A stretch of DNA of 64,000 bases from Glutamicibacter sp. B1 (GTDB lineage Bacteria; Actinomycetota; Actinomycetes; Actinomycetales; Micrococcaceae), in assembly GCF_039602135.1 (NCBI RefSeq), contig NZ_CP125942.1, forward strand, positions 2,604,001 to 2,668,000, in the 5' to 3' direction. The translations under genes and the position numbers were made by a program. Of the stretch, positions 9,144-17,863 are shown piece after piece. The notes below the pieces were generated by a model. It ran no database searches and was not told the origin of the DNA. It saw only the letters and a list, made by a program, of their open reading frames with translations. Numbering within the stretch: position 1 is the first letter of the stretch; each line of letters starts with the position of its first letter.

Positions 9144-11474
9144 GTGAAGTCAGTACGTTCTCTATTGGATCCGTACGACCGGACTAATGACCCCGACGCT
9201 GTCATTCACCGGCGTTCTCGACCGGCCAAGGATGAAATCACCAGCGATTGGCCACAATGGCTCAGCAATGAACTAGTACAAACTTTTCAAGCCTTGGGTA
9301 TTCAGCGCCCTTGGTTGCATCAGGCCCAAGCCGCCAATCTCATTCATGAGGGCCAACACACCATCGTCTCCACTGGCACTGCTTCAGGAAAGTCCATGGC
9401 TTATTTGATGCCAAGTTTGGACATCCTGTTTAAGTCTCGAGATAGTGGATTTAACGATGCGGACTCGGCCGCCTCAGTGCTATATATCTGCCCAACTAAG
9501 GCGCTCGCCGCTGATCAGCTCGCCGCGGTACAAAGCCTAGATGTCCCCGGGGTGCGTGCTGCTGCCTACGATGGGGATACCGACCAAGCAACCAGAGCAT
9601 GGGTTCGCCAGCACGCGAATTTCGTGTTCACCAATCCGGACATGCTGCATCGTGGAATCATGCCGAACCATCCGGCATGGTCGCGATTCTTCAAACGGCT
9701 GCGCTACATCATCATTGATGAAGCCCACTCGTATCGAGGCGTCTTTGGAGCTCACGTAGCTAACCTGATGCGGCGCGTACGCAGAATCTGCGCCCACTAC
9801 GGCAACTCCCCCATTTTTATCGGGGCCTCCGCCACCAGCTCAGACCCGGAAGAATCATTTGGCCGTCTCATCGGTGCCCCGGCAAAAGCGGTGACCCACG
9901 ATTTCTCTGCCAGTGGTGAACTAGTCATCGGCTTATGGGAACCTCCTCTGACAGAACATCGAGGAGAAAACGGGGCACCGATCCGACGCACTGCCATCGC
10001 AGAAAGCGCTTCGATCCTTACTGATCTCATGGCTGATCACACCCGGACCATTGTGTTCATCAAGTCGCGTCGTGGCGCCGAAACCATCGCTTCGCTAACT
10101 CGGAAACATCTAGAACGTTTCGCCCCGGAACTCTCCGTACGACTAGCTGCTTATCGCTCTGGCTACCTACCCAATGAAAGCAGAGAGGTGGAACGGCAGC
10201 TACGTAGCGGGGAGCTTCTCGGCGTTACTTCCACCTCCGCCTTGGAATTGGGTATCGACATCGCCGGCTTGGACGCTGTAGTTGTGGCAGGGTGGCCCGG
10301 AACTCGCGCCTCCTTCTTCCAGCAAATTGGTCGTGCAGGGCGTTCCGGTCAGGACGCATTGGCAATATTTGTCGCTGCAGAAGATCCACTAGACACCTAT
10401 CTTGCCCATCACCCGGAAGCCATTTTCGATTTGGGTGTTGAAGCTACCGTTTTTGATCCACACAATAAATATGTGCTCAGTGGCCATCTCTGCGCGGCGG
10501 CCCAAGAGTCTCCGCTACGGCCAGAGGAACTTGAGCACTTTGGACCACACACCGAAGAACTGTTGGAATCTCTCGTGCAGCGTGGCTATTTGCGACGTCG
10601 TCCAGCCGGATGGTTCTGGACCCACCCGCAACATGCCGCAGCGATGTTCTCCATCCGCGCTGATGGCGGTGGTCCTGTCGATATCATCGATGCCGAAACT
10701 GGTGCTCTACTGGGCACCATGGATTCACCACAAACTCATTACCAAGCTCATCCCGGAGCTATCTACGTTCATCAGGGTGCCAGCTATCACGTGGAAGAAC
10801 TCGATGAACAAAACCACGTAGTACTAGTAACACGAGTCAATCCCGACTACTACACCACCGCACGAGATCTAACCACCGTTGCGGTCGTCGCCGAGGAACG
10901 AGAAAGCAACCACCGCGATCTGAATATACATTTCGGTGAAGTCACCGTCACGACCCAGGTCGTGTCCTTCCAACGAAAGTCTCTTGCTTCCAATGAGGTG
11001 CTTTCAGAGGAACCACTGGAACTTGAAGCCCGTGATCTGAATACCAAATCCATCTGGTTCACCATTAGCGAGCAACGCCTTATCCGAGCCGGACTCACTG
11101 TGGATCAGTTTCCGGGCGCCTTGCATGCTGCCGAACACGCAATGATCGGATTATTGCCCTTGGTAGCAACCAGTGACCGTTGGGACATTGGCGGTGTTTC
11201 CACCGCTTTACATATGGACACTGGGCACCCAACGATCTTTGTCTACGATGCTCAGCCTGGTGGAGCCGGATTTGCCGAGCGAGGATTCGAACGCTTCACT
11301 GACTGGGTGCGAGCAACGAGGGACGCTATCGAATCCTGCGAATGTCAAAGCGGTTGCCCGAGTTGCGTTCAATCTCCAAAATGCGGCAACCGCAATAATC
11401 CCTTGGATAAGGCGGGCGCGATTTTGTTGCTCAGCGCCGTCTTGGACGATGTAGAACCTCGCCACCACCGTTAA
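9144..11474 (+). CDS. DEAD/DEAH-box helicase of the MrfA/YprA type with C-terminal DUF1998
   Basis: About 776 residues. Walker A STGTASGKS (near 77-85), Walker B IIDEAHSYRGVFG, motif III-like GASATSS, and motif VI QQIGRAGRSGQ identify a superfamily 2 helicase. The C-terminus carries four cysteines (CECQSGCPSCVQSPKCGN), the metal-binding DUF1998/MZB module. In Bacillus, MrfA (YprA) repairs mitomycin-type DNA damage; whether that holds here is inference. The frame is open from a TTG at 9123, but the GTG at 9144 has GAAAGG about seven bases upstream and is preferred. The stop is two bases from the stop of the last Tad gene on the opposite strand. M. tuberculosis has the orthologous pair (Rv3649 near Rv3654c). 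Confidence 0.9.
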   Translation: MKSVRSLLDPYDRTNDPDAVIHRRSRPAKDEITSDWPQWLSNELVQTFQALGIQRPWLHQAQAANLIHEGQHTIVSTGTASGKSMAYLMPSLDILFKSRDSGFNDADSAASVLYICPTKALAADQLAAVQSLDVPGVRAAAYDGDTDQATRAWVRQHANFVFTNPDMLHRGIMPNHPAWSRFFKRLRYIIIDEAHSYRGVFGAHVANLMRRVRRICAHYGNSPIFIGASATSSDPEESFGRLIGAPAKAVTHDFSASGELVIGLWEPPLTEHRGENGAPIRRTAIAESASILTDLMADHTRTIVFIKSRRGAETIASLTRKHLERFAPELSVRLAAYRSGYLPNESREVERQLRSGELLGVTSTSALELGIDIAGLDAVVVAGWPGTRASFFQQIGRAGRSGQDALAIFVAAEDPLDTYLAHHPEAIFDLGVEATVFDPHNKYVLSGHLCAAAQESPLRPEELEHFGPHTEELLESLVQRGYLRRRPAGWFWTHPQHAAAMFSIRADGGGPVDIIDAETGALLGTMDSPQTHYQAHPGAIYVHQGASYHVEELDEQNHVVLVTRVNPDYYTTARDLTTVAVVAEERESNHRDLNIHFGEVTVTTQVVSFQRKSLASNEVLSEEPLELEARDLNTKSIWFTISEQRLIRAGLTVDQFPGALHAAEHAMIGLLPLVATSDRWDIGGVSTALHMDTGHPTIFVYDAQPGGAGFAERGFERFTDWVRATRDAIESCECQSGCPSCVQSPKCGNRNNPLDKAGAILLLSAVLDDVEPRHHR

Positions 11475-11476
11475 AT

Positions 11477-11890
11477 CTATTCGTTCGTCCCGCCGGACTC
11501 GGCCTGATCCAGCGGTGGCGCCCCAGCACGGGCTTTGGCCGTCGCCGCATACAGTTCCAGCCCCAAGGCGTGGAAAGATATGGGAACCCTGGCAGACACT
11601 ATTACCGTCTGACCGTCGGCTTCCACAAGACAGGATTCAAGCGTCGCGTTGTTCGATTGGGCAAGGGAGGATGCGACATTGCAAGGATTTCCCTCGCGCA
11701 GCCCGCGTGCCGTGTCCGCCCCAGCCAATGCTGCCAAATCGGCCGCTGCAGCAGCAGTCATTGCAGCGTGCACGGCAGCGACCCAAGCAAGTAACGCTCC
11801 GGCCAGTAGCAAAGCAACAATCACTAGGGCGGTGGTAACCACCGTACCGCTGCCGCGTTCAGACTTGAGTCGCGAAATCTGTTGCTTCAT
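11477..11890 (-). CDS. Rv3654c-type TadE-like pilus protein
   Basis: A 137-residue protein starting with SERGSGTVVTTALVIVALLL, a type IV-pilin-like N-terminus: a G-S-G-T boundary followed by a 20-residue hydrophobic helix. The remainder (about 90 residues) has two cysteines (C76 and C92 by eye) that could form a disulfide. Matches the mycobacterial Rv3654c family that always ends the Tad locus. ATG overlaps the TadE stop by four bases. Probable minor pseudopilin. Confidence 0.82.
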   Translation of the reverse strand: MKQQISRLKSERGSGTVVTTALVIVALLLAGALLAWVAAVHAAMTAAAAADLAALAGADTARGLREGNPCNVASSLAQSNNATLESCLVEADGQTVIVSARVPISFHALGLELYAATAKARAGAPPLDQAESGGTNE

Positions 11891-12222
11891 TCGACAGCCA
11901 CGCTCGCTTCACCACGAATTTGGATGCTTCCAACAATCGGTAATTGAACCGATTTACGGACGGTAACTTTTGAATAACCGCCACCATTGGCAATCGCGAA
12001 GTTAGCTTTATTACCCGCTAACCTCACTCCACTGGCTCTGGCAGTTGCCTGATCCTCACCACGAGCCAGTTCCCTAGCCATGGCTCCTGCGGCTTGTTGT
12101 ACCTGTATTTGTTGAATCCCCAGCGCACCAAAGCACAACAACAGGGAGAGCATCAGTGCGACCGCGGGTAACAGCACCGCAAATTCTGCGGTGCTGCTAC
12201 CCCTCTCATCGCTGAGCTTCAT
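11887..12222 (-). CDS. TadE-family minor pilin
   Basis: 111 residues. N-terminal SDERGSSTAEFAVLLPAVAL is the TadE pattern: glycine at a prepilin-type cleavage site, glutamate at +5 in the hydrophobic helix (TAEF), then a beta-rich C-terminus. Corresponds to Rv3655c. Overlaps the downstream gene by four bases and lies three bases after the pilin gene, so the three are surely co-transcribed. Confidence 0.85.
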   Translation of the reverse strand: MKLSDERGSSTAEFAVLLPAVALMLSLLLCFGALGIQQIQVQQAAGAMARELARGEDQATARASGVRLAGNKANFAIANGGGYSKVTVRKSVQLPIVGSIQIRGEASVAVE

Positions 12223-12225
12223 GAC

Positions 12226-12408
12226 CTACAGCGACAAAGCTTTGGTGATCAAGCCCATCAGCATTCCACGAACGTCGCCGCTGGAGAGGATGCTGATCAG
12301 CAGACCGGCGAATGCCACGGCAGCTAGGGTGACCATTGCGAATTCGGCGGTAGTTGAACCTTGCTCATCACTGAGCTGGTCCATGATCTCGCGGAATTGT
12401 CGGTTCAT
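12226..12408 (-). CDS. Flp-type major pilin (DUF4244)
   Basis: A 60-residue protein, SDEQGSTTAEFAMVTLAAVA with the same G-x-T-x-E-F processing and assembly motif as the TadE gene, then a single hydrophobic helix. Corresponds to Rv3656c. AAAGG lies about seven bases before the ATG. It follows a 137-base gap after tadC, the only gap of any size in the locus, which suggests separate or boosted expression of the structural subunit. A weak hairpin (12433-12456) sits in this gap. Confidence 0.85.
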   Translation of the reverse strand: MNRQFREIMDQLSDEQGSTTAEFAMVTLAAVAFAGLLISILSSGDVRGMLMGLITKALSL

Positions 12409-12545
12409 TGTTTTGGCCTTTCTCGAAATTTTGTCAGTGGCATCAGTGCCGTTGACGGGATATCTTCACTGTCGAGCACTTGCGGTTATTGCAGTTCCAA
12501 TTCATGACGATCTGGGTATAACCCCATAGAGCCAGGCACTGGACA

Positions 12546-13076
12546 TTACATGCTGGGGAACAGCGCAATAATTAGCGGTACAACCCCCAACGCGATGAAC
12601 GCTGGCAAGGCGCAGGCGCCTAAGGGAAGAACAAGTCTTGTACCGAACTGCGCACCAAGCCGAGCCACTTTTTGAGTGTGTTCTCGGCGCTGCAAGGCGG
12701 CAGTATTGCGTAAGAGAGCCGCCGCTGGTGCGCCGGTGGTATGGGCAAAAAGTAATGCTTTCTGCAATGGACCCAACCACGCAGGCGCCGCTTCCCACGC
12801 CTTGTCCCACGACAGGTTCATTTCTAAGCACCGGGCGACACTGCGTAACACTCTGCACTGTTCGATACTGCTGCCTAGCAGATCGAGAATTTCGGTGATT
12901 GGCATACCCGAATCCAAGAGACTAGCGCTCAGATCAAGCACCAATTCGATGGGCTGGGGCTGATGCTTATCTTTGTGTTGAACGCCGTTGGCACGTCGTG
13001 AAGCTTGAACTGATGATCCTGCACCGACCGCTAATGCTCCGGCGAGCGCAGCACATAGAAGGATCAGGAGAATCAT
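12546..13076 (-). CDS. tadC: TadC-like type II secretion F-family membrane protein
   Basis: About 176 residues from ATG 13076, which overlaps the tadB stop by four bases (ATGA). Hydrophobic segment at the N-terminus, a GspF/TadC cytoplasmic four-helix region (ELVLDLSASLLDSGMPITEI, then ALLFAHTTGAPAAALLR) and two C-terminal membrane helices (LVLPLGACALPAFIALG, VVPLIIALFP). The second of two inner-membrane platform proteins of the Tad machine. An upstream in-frame ATG at 13118 exists but would overlap tadB by 46 bases. Confidence 0.85.
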   Translation of the reverse strand: MILLILLCAALAGALAVGAGSSVQASRRANGVQHKDKHQPQPIELVLDLSASLLDSGMPITEILDLLGSSIEQCRVLRSVARCLEMNLSWDKAWEAAPAWLGPLQKALLFAHTTGAPAAALLRNTAALQRREHTQKVARLGAQFGTRLVLPLGACALPAFIALGVVPLIIALFPSM

Positions 13077-13753
13077 GACAGGGCCTGAGCTGAAGTTGAA
13101 AGCATCAAACGTCGGCACCAGACCCTATTGGCGACCCAGAGCGCGGCTCCAACTGCGACGCTCAGCTGCGCGGCCCATGAGGAAACCAATGTACCCAGAA
13201 CGTCGATCCCAACAAGCAGACCAAAGCCAAAACCGACCAGTGGTAACCAGGTGAGCAGTTTTGTCGTGGCCTTTGGCCCTGCCATCGCAGCGTCAAAAGA
13301 CTGCTGGGCGACTAAGGCTGATTCCAAATCTTCGGCGAGACGTTCAAGGACTTCGGCCAAGCTTGCGCCACTTCGCTGTGAAATCTGTAAACACCAGTGC
13401 AAACGCTGCACGGCTGAGTGCTCGGTCCGGGCTGCTTCTCCCTGTCGGTTACCGTTCTGGTTGTTCAATCGTTGTGTTGCTTGGAGATCTTTGAGAGCCT
13501 GGACAATATTTCCTGAATCGCTTTCCACATCTAGCAGGGCGTCTACCGCGGGGTGAAAGCTCAATCCGCTACGAAGCAAGGCGGAGAGTTCACGAATTAC
13601 TCGCGCATCTTCGCTCAAGGAATGATTCTCCTGATGTGCGGGTCTATGAATATTTCGCCAGCTCTTCCAACTGATCGTCGAAAAATTCCTCGCACTCCGA
13701 GCATTAGGTAGCCAGAGGTAAAGTGCGACGGCACTGAGCAGCAGAATCATCAT
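13073..13753 (-). CDS. tadB: TadB-like type II secretion F-family membrane protein
   Basis: About 226 residues from ATG 13753, overlapping the tadA stop by four bases. One N-terminal membrane helix (MMILLLSAVALYLWL), a GspF-type cytoplasmic domain (LSALLRSGLSFHPAVDALLD; LQISQRSGASLAEVLERLAE) and two C-terminal helices (LLTWLPLVGFGFGLLVG, LSVAVGAALWVANRVW). Platform protein interacting with the TadA ATPase. Corresponds to Rv3658c. Confidence 0.86.
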   Translation of the reverse strand: MMILLLSAVALYLWLPNARSARNFSTISWKSWRNIHRPAHQENHSLSEDARVIRELSALLRSGLSFHPAVDALLDVESDSGNIVQALKDLQATQRLNNQNGNRQGEAARTEHSAVQRLHWCLQISQRSGASLAEVLERLAEDLESALVAQQSFDAAMAGPKATTKLLTWLPLVGFGFGLLVGIDVLGTLVSSWAAQLSVAVGAALWVANRVWCRRLMLSTSAQALS

Positions 13754-14997
13754 GATTGCTCTCCTGCATTGATGAGGCAAGCTACCTGAGCCAGTAATTC
13801 TGCGACCACAGCGGAACCAAATTTACGTTCCAGAATCTGCTGATCCTGATTCGTCACTGGCTCGGGGCTCTTCAAGTCAATGAGCGTTCGCATGGCCATA
13901 TGTCCCGACCCGTCAGTTTCTAGACAGCCCAAAGCCACTGGCCCGCGTTTTCCGTGCTCGCCACGACTCATGTGAATCACAAGGTCTAAGGCGCTAGATG
14001 CTTGCAAGGAAGTTGCTTGAACACTCCAACCGGCCAAAGCGCCCAGCGCAGCAAGTCTCGCGGGCACCGATGCCGGGTTATTTGCATGCAGTGTTCCGGC
14101 CGCGCCCTGATGGCCCGTATTCATCGCTGCTAAAAAGTCCCTAATTTCTTCCCCACGGCACTCTCCGACTATGAGCCGGTCTGGGCGCATGCGTAGGGCC
14201 TGAATGACGAGGTCTTTCAGTTGTACGAGTCCGGCAGCTTCCACGTTCGCCGAGCGGGTTTGCAAGGAGACGGAGTGTGGATGATTGATTTGGAGTTCCT
14301 GCGAGTCTTCCACCACCACCAGTCGTTGTTGCGGGTCGCTTTGCGCCAGCATTGCTTGAAGCAGCGTTGTTTTTCCGCTGCCCGTTCCTCCAGTGACCAA
14401 GAAGTTCATTTGTTTTTGAATTACGGCGTGCAGAAGCCGATTCCAAAACGGAAGCGAAAACTGTAAGACTTCTTCGAGGTTGAGCCGGCTTGTATGTTTT
14501 ACGCGAATCGAAATCAGTGGCCCCTGGGTGGCAATGGGTGGAAGCACCGCGTGTACGCGATAGTTTTTCAGACTCATGTCCATGAATGGACTGGCTGCAT
14601 CAAGGCGTCGGCCTGCCAGCGTAGCCAAATGGACCGCCAATTCTCTTACCCGTTCAGCCGAAGCGAACTTGAACTCCATCAGCTCCAAACCGCGCGGTGA
14701 ATCCGTCCAAACTTGCCCTAGACCGTCTACAAGGACGTCGGTGACGTCTGGGATTCTCGCGAAGGGTTCTAAAACTGATAGCCCCGCAACTTCATTTTGT
14801 AGTGTCTCCAACGATTCGGCGGCACCCTTTGACCCCAAAGTTACTCCAGAGTCGTGTACTGCGCCGGCCAAAGCGATCGCGTCGAGTTGACCTCCCGATT
14901 GCAATGCTCGTTCCCGCACGGATTCCAAAATTTTTGCGTTGAGTATGTGCCCTGTGGAGATCGCGCCACTATCTTTGCTGTGCCGTGCTGTGCTCAT
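13750..14997 (-). CDS. tadA: TadA/CpaF-family pilus assembly ATPase
   Basis: About 415 residues from ATG 14997, which overlaps the upstream gene by four bases (the frame opens at 15030). Type II/IV secretion ATPase: Walker A VTGGTGSGKTTLLQ, Asp box VVVEDSQEL, Walker B LIVGECRGEEIRDFL, His box NTGHQGAAGTLHANN. N-terminal domain near IPDVTDVLVDGLGQVWTDS is the standard CpaF lobe. Powers assembly of the Flp pilus from the cytoplasmic face of the membrane. Corresponds to Rv3659c. Confidence 0.93.
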   Translation of the reverse strand: MSTARHSKDSGAISTGHILNAKILESVRERALQSGGQLDAIALAGAVHDSGVTLGSKGAAESLETLQNEVAGLSVLEPFARIPDVTDVLVDGLGQVWTDSPRGLELMEFKFASAERVRELAVHLATLAGRRLDAASPFMDMSLKNYRVHAVLPPIATQGPLISIRVKHTSRLNLEEVLQFSLPFWNRLLHAVIQKQMNFLVTGGTGSGKTTLLQAMLAQSDPQQRLVVVEDSQELQINHPHSVSLQTRSANVEAAGLVQLKDLVIQALRMRPDRLIVGECRGEEIRDFLAAMNTGHQGAAGTLHANNPASVPARLAALGALAGWSVQATSLQASSALDLVIHMSRGEHGKRGPVALGCLETDGSGHMAMRTLIDLKSPEPVTNQDQQILERKFGSAVVAELLAQVACLINAGEQS

Positions 14998-16115
14998 GAG
15001 ATTTGCCCTTGAACTTGTGGAAGCAGGCAAAGGTTAGCTAGTGACTGCCGCAGACCGCGAGATTTGAAACAATCGAATAGTTCACCACGATGCTCCGCCT
15101 TGATGATGCGAGAAGTAAAGGGGAATGCTCCAGTTATTTCTACGCCAATGTTTGCTTCATAACGCGCGCGCTGCTCCCCACAGAGCACCACTTCGCCGTG
15201 GCGTGGAAGGGCAGAACTACTGGCAGTGAATACCTGCCGATCAATGAATTGATTAATCACTGTTTGTTGCGGATGCGGAAAACGCCCCGAATCTAAAACT
15301 ACGAAGTCAAAACCTTGGCGTGCAGCTGCCAGTAACCGAATCATCAGTTGTTCTTCTACTAAGTCATGCTCGTTAGATTGCGACCAAGTCAGCACAGAGG
15401 TATTGCTTATTCGGGGTAAGGTTTCGGCTAATTGATGCGCGGCGAGTCTTCCACCAGAGAGTCGTAATTCTTCCCAACCAATTCCTGTTGGCGGCCGTTT
15501 CGTAGCCCTGGGCCACAAGCTACGAGAGTGTGGATCCATATCAATGACAATGCTGTGCAATCCACTCAGCGTTCCGGCGTGGGCAAGTAGTAGTGCAAGA
15601 GTGCTAGTTCCGAGTCCGCCTGCGGTGGCGCCCAAAGATAGGGTGTGGCCATGGCCGGCGCGCATGGCCCACAGCCCAAGGTATTCCCCGAGCCATTGTC
15701 CGGCTGAAGGTAGCAAAGCCACTCGCGCTTGAGGGAATCTGCTGGCCAATGACCACAATCCACTAGCTGCGGATTCAAGCCCGACCAAGACGTCGACCCT
15801 ATGCTTGTCGTTGTGTGCTTCTTCAGCCATATCGCTTCCCCACAGCACGGGCCCGGCAATGTCAGCCTCTAACGTATCTGGGTCGGTACATTGAATGATG
15901 CGTACTGCCGCGCCGACGGCAATAGCCGCACATAATTCAACGATGCGTGGATCACCGCTCACTATTGTGCATAGGGGTTCGTCAACAGACCCGTTTTCGG
16001 TTCTGGCAACTTGTTCCGTGGGCAAGACGGCCCTGAGGTCTTCTAACCCAGTGACCACGAAACGAGTATTCTTCTTCGGCTCAATCGCCGATGGAGTGTC
16101 AGTTAGCCATTTCAT
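14994..16115 (-). CDS. CpaE/Ssd-like P-loop protein of the Tad locus
   Basis: A 373-residue protein at the head of the Tad operon. N-terminal receiver-like region, then a MinD/ParA-like ATPase fold: LGATAGGLGTSTLALLLAHA followed by HSIVIDMDPHSRSLW and DFVVLDSGRF. The P-loop reads G-x-x-G-G-L-G-T-S-T, with no lysine at either the usual or the deviant (KGG) position, so nucleotide hydrolysis is doubtful. The M. tuberculosis counterpart Rv3660c (Ssd) has been tied to septum regulation and to pilus localisation. ATG at 16115; transcribed divergently from the polymerase gene, 87 bases away. Confidence 0.85.
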   Translation of the reverse strand: MKWLTDTPSAIEPKKNTRFVVTGLEDLRAVLPTEQVARTENGSVDEPLCTIVSGDPRIVELCAAIAVGAAVRIIQCTDPDTLEADIAGPVLWGSDMAEEAHNDKHRVDVLVGLESAASGLWSLASRFPQARVALLPSAGQWLGEYLGLWAMRAGHGHTLSLGATAGGLGTSTLALLLAHAGTLSGLHSIVIDMDPHSRSLWPRATKRPPTGIGWEELRLSGGRLAAHQLAETLPRISNTSVLTWSQSNEHDLVEEQLMIRLLAAARQGFDFVVLDSGRFPHPQQTVINQFIDRQVFTASSSALPRHGEVVLCGEQRARYEANIGVEITGAFPFTSRIIKAEHRGELFDCFKSRGLRQSLANLCLLPQVQGQIS

Positions 16116-16202
16116 TTATTGAGCGTGGCATCTGTGTACTGGGGAGGGCGGAGCTAGTGGACCGAATGGGGATATCTGCTTAAGACACGGCACAATGTAG
16201 TT

Positions 16203-17852
16203 ATGAGTGCCATTGCCTTTCTAGCGACTGATCCCGATGGCTACGCACTGATCGATCTGCGCGACCATGGGTCGGCACAACGACTAAGGCCCCTTGTACA
16301 CGTCTCTCGCGAAGACTTTGCGACAACAGTTGCCAGTATTGAAGCAGAATTTGAGCCTCGCTGGGCCATGCTACGTACCAGTGGGTGGATGCCACCGTTG
16401 CTCAGCGCAGGCGTATATCTCGCCAAAGCGCATGTGCTGTCCCTCGCGCAGCGGATCATGCACCGCTCCCCGTTGGCTGGTAAACAAATACCCGATTTTG
16501 ATCTTGAACATTCTGAGACAACCACAGAGCATTTCAACCAAGATGCCCTCTTTGACGCCCCAACTTTCGGGGACTCATTGGAGGACCTTATCCAGCTGTA
16601 CACACAACAGCGTCAGGCATTGCCCCAAGATCCGGTGGCCCGCAAACGCCTTGAATTACTGATTCACGCCGAATCGGTGGGTGCGCTGATCGCCTGCGAA
16701 ATGGAACATGCAGGTCTTTCATGGGATGAAGCTGGGCATCGGGCCTTGCTCCGAGAGCAGCTCGGTGAACGAGTCTCAGAGTATGCACGGCCTCCAAAGT
16801 TGGCGCTCAAAGCTCAAGAGCTGGCTTTAGCTTTGAAGACACCTGGCTTGAATCCCGATTCCCCGCAGGAACTGCTCAAGGCCTTACATAAGGCAGGTTT
16901 TGCAGTGCGTTCGGTGCGTGCCTGGGAGCTAGAACAGATCAAGCATCCGCTCATTGAACAAATTTTGGAGTATAAGAAACTCTCTCGTCTTGCCAGCGCA
17001 CATGGCGATGTGTGGCTGGATCAATGGGTGAAAAATTCTCGTTTCCACCCTCATTATGTTTTGGGCACGGTGGTCTCTGGACGCTGGGCAGCCTCAGGTG
17101 GTGGCGCCTTGCAGTTACCTCATGCCATCCGCCAGGTGGTGCGAACCGGGCCTGGCCGAACCTTTGTCGTGGCCGATGGGCGACAGCTGGAACCACGAAT
17201 TCTTGCCGCAATTTCCAATGATCAGCAGTTGCAGCAAGCCGGAGCGCAGGATGACCTGTACCAGTGGCTCTTGGACGCCAAGTTGGTATCGACCAGGCAA
17301 GAAGCCAAGCTGGGTATGCTCTCCGTGATTTATGGCGGCGGAGGTGGTGCCAGTGGTGCGGTGGGAGCGGCACTGACCAAGAGTTTTCCTACGGCGATGC
17401 GTTTTGTGGAGCAGGCAGCAACAGCGGGACAACAGGGAGAAGGAGTTCGAAGTTTCCTAGGACGAGGTTGTCCTCCTGCTGACGAGCAGTGGATGAGAGC
17501 TCAACGGGATACCGCGGATGAGGCAAGCCAGCGAGCTGCCGATGCTGCTGCTCGGGCGCGCGGGCGTTTCACCCGGAATTTTGTCGTGCAGTCTACGGCT
17601 GCCGAATGGGCTTTGGTATGGATGGGCCATGCCCGCCACCTGATCCATCAGGCCGGGTGGAGTGAGGTATGCCGGCAGGTATTTTTTGTGCATGACGAAA
17701 TTGTCTTTGAATGCCCCAACGAATTAGCCGATCAACTTCAACGACTCATCGCGCACGCGGCGTTGCTTGCCGGCCGGACCCTCTTTGGCGCTGCTTCACC
17801 ACACTTCCCGGTGAGCGTCGCCATTTCCTCAAATTATGCCGACGCTAAATAG
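16203..17852 (+). CDS. Family A DNA polymerase (annotated in relatives as bifunctional 3'-5' exonuclease/DNA polymerase)
   Basis: 549 residues, much shorter than PolI. Polymerase motif A is VADGRQLEPR (D325), motif B R365-x3-K369-x7-Y377-G, motif C FFVHDEIVFE (H497, D498, E499), so the palm is intact. The first 150 residues replace the exonuclease domain; the DxE, NxxxD and YxxxD exonuclease signatures are not visible (only DLRD near residue 18). An accessory polymerase alongside a separate PolI is usual in Micrococcaceae. Start ATG has no Shine-Dalgarno sequence; CACAAT six bases upstream suggests a leaderless transcript. Role, perhaps repair, is inferred. Confidence 0.85.
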   Translation: MSAIAFLATDPDGYALIDLRDHGSAQRLRPLVHVSREDFATTVASIEAEFEPRWAMLRTSGWMPPLLSAGVYLAKAHVLSLAQRIMHRSPLAGKQIPDFDLEHSETTTEHFNQDALFDAPTFGDSLEDLIQLYTQQRQALPQDPVARKRLELLIHAESVGALIACEMEHAGLSWDEAGHRALLREQLGERVSEYARPPKLALKAQELALALKTPGLNPDSPQELLKALHKAGFAVRSVRAWELEQIKHPLIEQILEYKKLSRLASAHGDVWLDQWVKNSRFHPHYVLGTVVSGRWAASGGGALQLPHAIRQVVRTGPGRTFVVADGRQLEPRILAAISNDQQLQQAGAQDDLYQWLLDAKLVSTRQEAKLGMLSVIYGGGGGASGAVGAALTKSFPTAMRFVEQAATAGQQGEGVRSFLGRGCPPADEQWMRAQRDTADEASQRAADAAARARGRFTRNFVVQSTAAEWALVWMGHARHLIHQAGWSEVCRQVFFVHDEIVFECPNELADQLQRLIAHAALLAGRTLFGAASPHFPVSVAISSNYADAK

Positions 17853-17863
17853 GAACATGGGCC

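Noticed and set aside
9100..9150. LexA (SOS) box before the MrfA-like helicase
   Set aside because: No CGAAC-N4-GTTCG-like palindrome is present in the gap; only the terminator and a ribosome binding site are visible.
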